12,051 nucleotides of DNA from JBBDRX01 sp040905245 (GTDB lineage Bacteria > Bacteroidota > Rhodothermia > Balneolales > Balneolaceae): the NCBI GenBank assembly GCA_040905245.1, contig JBBDRX010000008.1, forward strand, positions 1-12,051, written 5' to 3'. Positions 1 to 4,865 of the stretch are shown here, one piece after another. A model generated the notes under the pieces. It saw only the letters and a program-made list of their open reading frames with translations. It did not search any database and was not told the origin of the DNA. How positions within the stretch are numbered: position 1 is the first letter of the stretch; each line of letters starts with the position of its first letter. A program made the translations under genes and the position numbers.

Positions 1-1
1 T

Positions 2-82
2 AGTTATACTCTGATTGATCATGAGTTTGCGGATGCAGAGAAAGGGGCTACAGGCACCCTGAAAGCTGGCCCAAAACAATAG
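2..82 (+). CDS. nirK: Copper-containing nitrite reductase NirK, C-terminal end only (partial)
   Basis: The window opens inside a reading frame that stays open from base 2 to a TAG at 80-82 and encodes 26 residues. The peptide begins SYTLIDHEF and continues with an AEKGATGTLKAG-type stretch, the pattern of the C-terminal strand of copper nitrite reductases (Y-x-x-V-[ND]-H, then a K/L-G-A segment and a closing strand). The His encoded at 20-22 aligns with the NirK histidine that neighbouring subunits of the trimer contribute to the type 2 copper site. NirK reduces nitrite to nitric oxide in the periplasm or on the cell surface. The following genes (nirV-like, SCO, cupredoxins) are classical nirK companions and support the call. 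The assignment rests on a short tail; a related multicopper or cupredoxin-fold enzyme is the alternative. Confidence 0.75.
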   Translation, partial: SYTLIDHEFADAEKGATGTLKAGPKQ

Positions 83-84
83 AC

Positions 85-90
85 AAAAGG
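85..90 (+). promoter_or_regulatory. Ribosome binding site that selects the nirV start
   Basis: AAAAGG lies 9 bases upstream of the ATG at 100. A GTG at 97 is in frame immediately before it, but the spacing and the usual preference for ATG favour 100. The site sits between the nirK stop (80-82) and the next gene, consistent with co-transcription. Confidence 0.5.
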
Positions 91-99
91 TATTGAGTG

Positions 100-894
100 A
101 TGAATGCACGCAGAGTCGATATCATTTCGATTGCAGTATCTCTCCTGACATTGGCCGGTATGGCAACCGGGACGGTTTCTGCCCAGTCGGAGCGGGTATC
201 GATTCCTGCGGGCTCCTATCACTCCCTGTTCCCGGAAGTGGCTGGCGAGAAGAATCGGGTTGAACCGTTTTTGATGGATGCCATGCCGGTGGACAACGCC
301 TCCTATCAGGAGTTTGTTACGGATCGTCGGGAGTGGAGCAAAGATCAGGTGAGTCCGCTGTTTACTACGAGTGGATATCTGAAGCACTGGTCCGGCAATA
401 AACCGGCAGATGGTGAGGAGAAGCAACCAGTTCGAAATATCTCCTGGTATGCCGCTTCTTCCTACTGTGAGTGGGCCGGCGGACGGTTACCGGATCTGGA
501 CGAGTGGGAGTATGCCGCAGAGCGACTGGATATCCAGAGTCGGGAGTCCTGGGATCGATTTGGAAGTGATGTACTGGGCTGGCTGACGTCTGTTGACCCA
601 AATCGAATGCCGGATACAGGCGAAAGCGGTGTGGTTACGATCGATGGTGTTCATGATATGCACAAGCTGATCCTGGAATGGGTCAACGATTTTCGGCCGC
701 CGTTGGCAGACGGTCTTTCGTTCGACTGCGGAACCGCAGGGCGGTTGCAGGGCGAGGGTAGTGAATACAGATACGCATCAGTGGTACGCACCATTACAAG
801 AATGAGTTTTGAACCGGAGACGACAACCGGAACACTTGGCTTCCGGTGCGCGTATGACGTAAAAAATGTAGGGGGAGGAAATTCGCATGACTGA
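100..894 (+). CDS. nirV: NirV-like exported protein with FGE-sulfatase (SUMF1) fold
   Basis: A 264-residue protein with a Sec signal peptide (Arg4-Arg5, hydrophobic 8-24, likely cleavage after SAQ at 27-29). The rest is a formylglycine-generating-enzyme-type domain: the hallmark PVRNISWYAASSYCEWAGG run near 110-128 followed by RLPDLDEWEYAA (129-140), an EWVND motif at 193-197 in place of the usual WEW-D, and a closing GFRC at 247-250. NirV, a member of this family, is encoded directly downstream of nirK in several denitrifiers, which fits the 17-bp gap to the nirK tail. The SYCYRYR-type cysteine pair that binds copper in true formylglycine-generating enzymes is not visible; only Cys123, Cys210 and Cys250 occur. 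Enzymatic activity is therefore doubtful and the real role in nitrite reduction is unknown. It overlaps the SCO gene by 8 bp. Confidence 0.75.
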   Translation: MNARRVDIISIAVSLLTLAGMATGTVSAQSERVSIPAGSYHSLFPEVAGEKNRVEPFLMDAMPVDNASYQEFVTDRREWSKDQVSPLFTTSGYLKHWSGNKPADGEEKQPVRNISWYAASSYCEWAGGRLPDLDEWEYAAERLDIQSRESWDRFGSDVLGWLTSVDPNRMPDTGESGVVTIDGVHDMHKLILEWVNDFRPPLADGLSFDCGTAGRLQGEGSEYRYASVVRTITRMSFEPETTTGTLGFRCAYDVKNVGGGNSHD

Positions 895-1588
895 ATTCGC
901 ATATAGAACCAGAAAAATCGGCTCTGCAGTGTTGGCTGTATTGTTGAGCCTGCTGGCAGGTTCGGAGCTATACGGGCAGAGTCCTGAGAGTGATAACAAA
1001 CAGGCCAACACGAATGAAAATATGGAGATACACAGCCATCACCATCACAATCAGTCAGGGATGTCAGTTGCGGAGCCGCTCGACGATCGCTCTGTCTATC
1101 AACTGGGCCGGGAGTGGACGGACCACAGGGGGGAGTCCATACAACTGGATCAGTTCCTGGGAAATCCTGTGATTCTGGTCATGTTTTATGGTAGTTGTCG
1201 TGAAGTCTGTCCCATTTTGATTCAGGACAGCTGGCGTTTGTACCGGGAAGTGGACGAACGTGTTCGTGAGTCTGTCTCGGTTGTGGCAGTGACCTTTGAT
1301 ACAGAAAAGGATACTCCGGACGTATTAATGGAGTATGCAGAGAAAGAGAGGCTGAACCTGTCCAACTGGTATTTTGTTACATCAACACCCCGGGCAGTAC
1401 GGGAGTTGGCCACGGTGTTGGGTGTTCAGTACCGGAAGCGGTCGGACGGTATGTACGATCACAGCAATCTGGTGGCCGTACTGGATAAGCAGGGCGTTGT
1501 GGCAGCTCGGATCGAGGGGCTGGGACGGCCTGTTGAGAAAGCCGCCGGTGAGATCGAACAGATGGTGCAACGGGAGGAGTCGCGATGA
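887..1588 (+). CDS. SCO1/SenC-family copper chaperone with His-rich linker
   Basis: This 233-residue thioredoxin-fold protein has a basic N-terminus (Arg7, Arg9, Lys10), a hydrophobic export segment at 12-25 and possible cleavage near YGQS at 29-32. The SCO copper-binding set is complete: Cys104 and Cys108 in GSCREVCP, and His192 in YDHSN. The DTEKDTP stretch at 138-144 matches the family D-P-E-R-D-T-P motif. SCO proteins deliver copper to, or reduce the cysteines of, CuA-type and other copper sites outside the cytoplasm; here the likely clients are NirK, the cupredoxins or the CuA site of NosZ. An unusual linker (49-54) contains five histidines before the thioredoxin domain. A strong GGGAGG site (873-878) lies 8 bases before the ATG, inside the end of nirV; the gene overlaps the next one by ATGA. 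Confidence 0.9.
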   Translation: MTEFAYRTRKIGSAVLAVLLSLLAGSELYGQSPESDNKQANTNENMEIHSHHHHNQSGMSVAEPLDDRSVYQLGREWTDHRGESIQLDQFLGNPVILVMFYGSCREVCPILIQDSWRLYREVDERVRESVSVVAVTFDTEKDTPDVLMEYAEKERLNLSNWYFVTSTPRAVRELATVLGVQYRKRSDGMYDHSNLVAVLDKQGVVAARIEGLGRPVEKAAGEIEQMVQREESR

Positions 1589-1980
1589 AACAGGGAATCA
1601 AAACCAAATTGAAGGTTGGAACGATGGCCTTCCTGTTGTTTGCGGTTCTCAGTACCCGTGCCGACGCGATGGTTGTGGATACGTTGACGGTCGTAGTTGC
1701 GGGAACGATGGAAGATGCCCGATTTGTCCCGGACCGTCTTACGGTTCAAACCGGAGATGTGGTTCGCTTTGACGTGCGAGAAGGGATTCACACCGTAACC
1801 GCCTATCATCCGGATAATCGGAGAGATATCGGGATTCCAGAGCAAGCAAACTCGTTCGATTCCGGCCCGCTTACAGTCGGAGATATCTGGTTCTTACAGA
1901 TAAGCGTTAATGGAGTGTACAACTACTTCTGTATTCCTCACGAATCGATGGGGCATACAGGGCAAATAATTGCAGAATAG
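1585..1980 (+). CDS. Small exported cupredoxin, pseudoazurin/plastocyanin-like, His at the axial-ligand position
   Basis: A 131-residue type 1 copper protein with a signal peptide (Lys-rich start, hydrophobic 12-23, cleavage near ADA at 26-28). The blue-copper ligands are readable: His69 in EGIHTVTAYHP, and Cys116 and His119 in FCIPHESMGHTG. In pseudoazurin the axial Met is eight residues after the Cys; here that position is His124, while Met122 lies two residues earlier. The start at 1585 overlaps the SCO stop as ATGA and has GGGAGGAG at 1572-1579. Such proteins shuttle electrons to NirK, so an electron donor in the nitrite-reduction unit is the natural role. The alternative is a copper-storage or handover protein, given the unusual ligand position and the neighbouring chaperone. 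Confidence 0.8.
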   Translation: MKQGIKTKLKVGTMAFLLFAVLSTRADAMVVDTLTVVVAGTMEDARFVPDRLTVQTGDVVRFDVREGIHTVTAYHPDNRRDIGIPEQANSFDSGPLTVGDIWFLQISVNGVYNYFCIPHESMGHTGQIIAE

Positions 1981-2015
1981 AGATGTCTGCTGTTCAACAA
2001 AACATCAATTCGAAG

Positions 2016-2022
2016 AAAGAGG
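2016..2022 (+). promoter_or_regulatory. Ribosome binding site that selects the start of cupredoxin 2
   Basis: AAAGAGG lies 8 bases before the ATG at 2031. The frame is open back to an ATG at 1983, but that start would place 16 polar residues in front of the signal peptide and has no comparable site. Confidence 0.6.
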
Positions 2023-2030
2023 TAGATAAC

Positions 2031-2501
2031 ATGAAGTGGATAAAATCAACACTTGTACTTTCAGTAATGCTGATGACGGCGCAGATGGTGTACGGTACGG
2101 ACCGTACGGATTCGGACGTTCGGACGGTAGAGATTACCGGTACGGACAATATGAGATTCAGTGTGGAAGAGATTGAGGCTTCGCCGGGAGAAACCATCCG
2201 ACTGGTGTTTAATGTCGAGAGTAATATTCCTCCGGCCGCCATGCAGCATAATGTGGTGATTCTGGACCTGGGCGTGGATGTGGACGGATTTGTCGAAACA
2301 TCGATTTCTGCCAGAGACAATGAGTATATCGATCCGGAGAAGGAGGATCAGGTGATTGCCAATACGCTCATGATCGGTGGCGGTGAAACGTCCGAAATTG
2401 AGTTTACCGTTCCGGAGACACCAGGTGAGTATACCTATGTATGCACATTTCCGGGACACTACCAGGCTGGAATGGTGGGTGTACTTCGGGTCTCTTCCTG
2501 A
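2031..2501 (+). CDS. Exported auracyanin/azurin-type cupredoxin
   Basis: A 156-residue blue copper protein. The N-terminus has Lys2 and Lys5, a hydrophobic core at 7-20 and probable cleavage after VYG at 20-22. The copper ligands are all present: His73 in MQHNVVI, then Cys138, His143 and Met148 in CTFPGHYQAGM. The Cys-x4-His-x4-Met spacing is that of auracyanins, one residue longer than in azurin (Cys-x4-His-x3-Met). It differs in class from the cupredoxin just upstream, so the two are probably not recent duplicates. Lying between nirK and the NO-repair gene, it is a likely electron donor for NirK or for NosZ. The gaps are 50 bp upstream and 48 bp downstream. Confidence 0.88.
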   Translation: MKWIKSTLVLSVMLMTAQMVYGTDRTDSDVRTVEITGTDNMRFSVEEIEASPGETIRLVFNVESNIPPAAMQHNVVILDLGVDVDGFVETSISARDNEYIDPEKEDQVIANTLMIGGGETSEIEFTVPETPGEYTYVCTFPGHYQAGMVGVLRVSS

Positions 2502-2549
2502 AATTCCCATGTTGTAAATTGAATCAAACACAGATAAGGTGAATACACT

Positions 2550-3269
2550 ATGCAACAACCTATAGAACCCGGACAAATTACGGTCGGTGAAGTGGTCGCG
2601 CAAAACTACCACGCCGCCGGCGTATTCAGAGAGTATGGAATGGACTTCTGCTGTGGCGGAGGTATCACGCTACAAAAAGCGTGTGAAGAGAAAAGTATCG
2701 ATCCGGAGGAACTGGTATCCCGCCTGATGGGAATACCCTGGGCCGAAAACGAATCCGGTGCGAACTACAAGGCGTGGCAGCCCGACTTTCTGATCGACCA
2801 TATTATGAGCCGCCATCACCGGTTTGTCCGCGAAAAGGTTGCGGAGATCAGTGCCTATGCGGCCAAGGTTGCCCGCGTTTATGGCGAACGGCATCCGGAG
2901 AATATTGAGATCCATCAGCTGTTTCAGCAGCTTGCCACGGATCTGATGGCTCATCTGGAAGCGGAGGAAGAGCGGTTATTTCCCCTGGTGAAGGAGTTAC
3001 TTGACGCACGGTTGTCTGGCAAAGCGCCGTCCGAAGAACTGCTTCGGACCCTGAAGTCCGAGCTTGTATCCATGGTAGATGACCATGAACAGGCCGGCGC
3101 CATTCTTGCAAAGCTGCGTGAACTGAGCAACGACTACACGCCGCCCGCAGATGCCTGCACGACCTATCGGATTCTGTATCAGAATCTGAAGGCGTTTGAA
3201 GAGGATCTTCATCTGCATGTTCATCTGGAGAATAATATCCTGATGCCCAAGGTGGAGCGCCTGATCTGA
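2550..3269 (+). CDS. ric: Iron-sulfur cluster repair di-iron protein (RIC/ScdA/YtfE/DnrN family)
   Basis: A 239-residue cytoplasmic protein with the two family parts. The N-terminal ScdA_N domain (about 8-62) has the GMDFCCGGG motif with Cys34-Cys35. The C-terminal hemerythrin-like domain (about 78-236) carries the likely di-iron ligands His84, His135 and Glu139 (HLEAE), His179 (DDHEQ), and His223 and Glu227 (HVHLE). RIC proteins repair Fe-S clusters damaged by nitric oxide or peroxide and are typically controlled by NsrR. The position downstream of nirK, which makes NO, and upstream of an Rrf2 regulator fits that role. TAAGGTG at 2535-2541 serves as ribosome binding site for the ATG at 2550. 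No intrinsic terminator is obvious after the stop. Confidence 0.93.
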   Translation: MQQPIEPGQITVGEVVAQNYHAAGVFREYGMDFCCGGGITLQKACEEKSIDPEELVSRLMGIPWAENESGANYKAWQPDFLIDHIMSRHHRFVREKVAEISAYAAKVARVYGERHPENIEIHQLFQQLATDLMAHLEAEEERLFPLVKELLDARLSGKAPSEELLRTLKSELVSMVDDHEQAGAILAKLRELSNDYTPPADACTTYRILYQNLKAFEEDLHLHVHLENNILMPKVERLI

Positions 3270-3606
3270 GTGGAGCGTTGAATGATGAACGGGAAACACT
3301 GCCGAATGTATAACGAAAAGATCATCCGATGACACCTGTAACCCGATGGCTGCTGCTGTGCTGTTTTGTCGATCCCAATGCAGCTGGGGGCTTCAGTTCT
3401 CTACATACTGGAAATCTGGCCCCGAATTCGGGGAAAGAAACGGAAGAGGAGGAGATGAAAAAAGCCGGGAGCGCAGTTCTTTTTGTGTGGACGATTTGGA
3501 AACGGATGATCAGCTATCGGTAGAGGCAGAAGCGTGTTGGATCATGTGAACCGAACCCATAATTTCCATTCACTTTTTGAAAAAACGCTGTACAAACGAA
3601 AAAAAA
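3270..3606. other. Intergenic region without a convincing gene
   Basis: 337 bases separate ric from the Rrf2 regulator. Two short overlapping open frames (3329-3523 and 3346-3549) have no recognisable domain or signal, and neither gives a convincing protein. Within the first, an ATG at 3455 follows a purine-rich AGGAGG (3447-3452, only 2 bases before the ATG) and would encode a 22-residue peptide with a basic start and a VLFVW hydrophobic run. The region also holds a 14-bp palindrome at 3420-3433 and a T5-G-A5 dyad at 3574-3584 just before the regulator. It most likely contains the promoter of the regulator gene, but I cannot fix one. Confidence 0.5.
3420..3433. repeat. 14-bp perfect palindrome
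   Basis: CCCCGAATTCGGGG is fully self-complementary. As RNA it could form a 5-bp stem with an AATT loop, but no U-run follows, so it is not a canonical intrinsic terminator. It lies 151 bp after ric and 173 bp before the regulator start; a protein-binding site or mRNA 3' structure is possible. Confidence 0.4.
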
Positions 3607-4059
3607 ATGCTTTTATCAAAATCCTGTGTATACGGCCTTCGGGCCGCGCTCTATCTTTCGGCGAAAGGCCCGAAGAGTTTTACTCCCATCCGTTCGATGA
3701 GTGACAATCTGGAGATCTCGTTTCATTTTTTGACCAAGATCCTTCAACAGTTGACTGCCGAGGGAATTCTGGAGTCCTACAAGGGGCCCAATGGTGGTGT
3801 AAAGTTAACACAGCCGGGAGAGAAGGTAACTCTGCTGGATATTGTGCGTGCCATTGACGGAGAGGCAATGTTTACCGAGTGCGCGCTCGGTCTGCCGGGT
3901 TGCGGGGTTATGAAACCTTGTCCGATGCACGACAAGTGGGCCGAAACCCGGGACGGGATCAAGGAGATGCTCGAAACAACAACACTGAAAGAGCTGAGCA
4001 GTAAAGGAAAAAAATTGAATCTCCGAATCACTGCTGACGGGGGATTTGAGTGGGCCTGA
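3607..4059 (+). CDS. Rrf2-family regulator, NsrR/IscR-like Fe-S sensor
   Basis: A 150-residue DNA-binding protein from the chosen ATG. The N-terminal winged helix has the family features: MLLSKSCVYGLRAALYLS (1-18), the FHFLTKILQQLTAEGIL recognition region and the KGPNGGVKL wing (59-67). Three cysteines, Cys92, Cys99 and Cys105 (ECALGLPGCGVMKPC), occupy the places used by IscR and NsrR to hold an iron-sulfur cluster. An in-frame TTG at 3577 would add ten residues ahead of the conserved start; the ATG places the cysteines at family-typical numbers, so 3607 is preferred although only an A-rich tract precedes it. NsrR-type proteins derepress NO-stress genes when NO attacks their cluster. The position between ric and the nos genes suggests control of both. 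Other Rrf2 roles (IscR, RsrR-like) cannot be excluded. Confidence 0.88.
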   Translation: MLLSKSCVYGLRAALYLSAKGPKSFTPIRSMSDNLEISFHFLTKILQQLTAEGILESYKGPNGGVKLTQPGEKVTLLDIVRAIDGEAMFTECALGLPGCGVMKPCPMHDKWAETRDGIKEMLETTTLKELSSKGKKLNLRITADGGFEWA

Positions 4060-4075
4060 AACAAGGCTCTTTTTT
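4052..4075 (+). terminator. Intrinsic terminator overlapping the regulator stop codon
   Basis: GGGCCT (4052-4057) and AGGCTC (4064-4069) form a 6-bp stem with one G-U pair and a GAAACA loop, followed directly by six T (4070-4075). The TGA stop at 4057-4059 lies in the stem top and loop. It should end transcription of the regulator and insulate the nos genes. Confidence 0.6.
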
Positions 4076-4085
4076 CCGGCTCTAT

Positions 4086-4105
4086 TTAATATAAAATTGT
4101 ATTAA
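4086..4105. promoter_or_regulatory. AT-rich dyad, candidate operator of the nos unit
   Basis: TTAATA and TATTAA form inverted arms separated by 8 bases, in an AT-rich stretch between the terminator and the cytochrome gene (ATG at 4265). Rrf2 regulators often bind AT-rich dyads of about this size, so it is a candidate site for the adjacent regulator. No FNR-type TTGAT-N4-ATCAA box is seen in 4076-4264. The assignment is inference only. Confidence 0.3.
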
Positions 4106-4264
4106 TTCTGAAAATTAAAAGTTGGACAGTGTCATCAGGATGCCGGGGATTTTCCTGCACGTGTAGGCCATTGTACTACGTCAGATACAGAGAGGCCCTG
4201 ATATCTGAAAAAATTAAATACCTGTATCTACATCTATTACAACATAAACTCAACAAAGTAGACT

Positions 4265-4753
4265 ATGAAACCACGTATTGCAATTGCTCCACTCTTACTA
4301 TCCATCTTCCTGATCTCTTGTGGTGGATCGGACTCTTCTTCACAAGAGGCCTCCACGTCATCTCAGGCAGAGCAGAGCACACAGAACCAGTCGGGACTCA
4401 GTGACTTTGAGCTGGAGCACGGAATCGGGCCTGTTACGGAGCCCCTGAATCTGGATGACGAGATCGATGCGGATCTCGCCGAGCAGGGCCGGTCCATATT
4501 CGCAATGAAATGTGAAGCCTGTCATGCGATGGAGAGCAGGATGGTAGGGCCGGCCCAGGGTGATGTGACCTCACGCCGTTCTCCTGAATTTATCATGAAC
4601 TTCATTTTGAATCCATCCGGTATGACCAGTGAACACCCTGTAGGCAAAGAGCTGCTTCAGGAGTACATGACGCCGATGCCGTTTCAGAATGTGAGTGAGG
4701 AAGAGGCCAGAGCAGTCTTGGAGTATTTCCGGCAGTATGCTGCGAATAAGTAG
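4265..4753 (+). CDS. Lipoprotein monohaem cytochrome c, probable electron donor to NosZ
   Basis: A 162-residue protein starting with a lipoprotein signal: Lys2, Arg4, hydrophobic 7-17 and a LISC lipobox with Cys19 as the lipidated residue. A Ser/Gln/Glu-rich linker (20-45) precedes a small class I cytochrome c domain. The haem site is KCEACH with Cys83, Cys86 and His87, and the distal ligand is probably Met138 in TPMPF. Clade II nos clusters commonly carry c-type cytochromes that pass electrons from the quinol pool to NosZ, and this gene directly precedes nosZ. It is probably membrane-tethered on the outer face of a membrane. It is not obviously a recognised nosC1 or nosC2, so no symbol is given. 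Confidence 0.88.
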   Translation: MKPRIAIAPLLLSIFLISCGGSDSSSQEASTSSQAEQSTQNQSGLSDFELEHGIGPVTEPLNLDDEIDADLAEQGRSIFAMKCEACHAMESRMVGPAQGDVTSRRSPEFIMNFILNPSGMTSEHPVGKELLQEYMTPMPFQNVSEEEARAVLEYFRQYAANK

Positions 4754-4756
4754 CGA

Positions 4757-4797
4757 AACAACCACAAGGGGGTGGCCGACAAGCCGGCCGGGTTGTT
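4757..4797 (+). terminator. Hairpin after the cytochrome gene (possible attenuator)
   Basis: AACAACC (4757-4763) and GGTTGTT (4791-4797) pair perfectly, and inner GGCC blocks (4774-4777 and 4786-4789) can extend the structure. Only CTATTT follows instead of a real U-run, so full termination is doubtful; partial termination or mRNA processing between the cytochrome and nosZ is possible. Confidence 0.35.
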
Positions 4798-4806
4798 CTA
4801 TTTGGA

Positions 4807-4828
4807 CGAATCCGGATGGTGGGATTCG
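4807..4828 (+). other. Short hairpin in the nosZ leader
   Basis: CGAATCC (4807-4813) and GGATTCG (4822-4828) form a 7-bp stem with an 8-base loop, 37 bases before the nosZ ATG. No T-run follows. It could fold in the nosZ 5' leader next to the previous hairpin. Confidence 0.35.
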
Positions 4829-4865
4829 AACAAACCGGTTCAACCTCCTATAACTAACAGAGACC

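Noticed and set aside
97..99. GTG start for the nirV-like gene
   Set aside because: The ATG at 100 follows immediately and is better placed relative to AAAAGG.
2094..2146. GGTACGGAC written twice plus a GTACGG/CCGTAC dyad
   Set aside because: It lies in the coding sequence just after the signal peptide and is explained by repeated Gly-Thr-Asp codons.
2512..2527. FNR-like sequence TTGTAAATTGAATCAA before ric
   Set aside because: Spacing is 16 bases rather than the 14 of TTGAT-N4-ATCAA and the left half is degenerate.
2061..2612. 183-residue open frame on the minus strand
   Set aside because: It lies opposite the auracyanin-type gene, has no recognisable domain and is explained by codon use of the + strand gene.
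3346..3549. 67-residue open frame before the regulator
   Set aside because: Overlaps another short frame, has a composition unlike its neighbours and no family resemblance; it stops 57 bases before the regulator ATG.
3537..3565. TTGGAT-N17-TAATTT as a sigma70-type promoter for the regulator
   Set aside because: Only about half of each hexamer matches, and members of this phylum often use a different promoter consensus.
3577..3606. TTG-initiated N-terminal extension of the Rrf2 regulator
   Set aside because: Adds ten Lys-rich residues before the conserved family start and shifts the cysteines from their usual numbers.
4129..4404. 91-residue + strand open frame before and into the cytochrome gene
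   Set aside because: Overlaps the well-supported lipoprotein cytochrome in another frame and has no features of its own.
4811..4845. tRNA-like T-arm (TTCGAATCCC on the minus strand), possible tRNA remnant or attachment site
   Set aside because: The 5-bp stem needed around the loop does not pair and no other tRNA arms are present; it is explained by the local hairpin.
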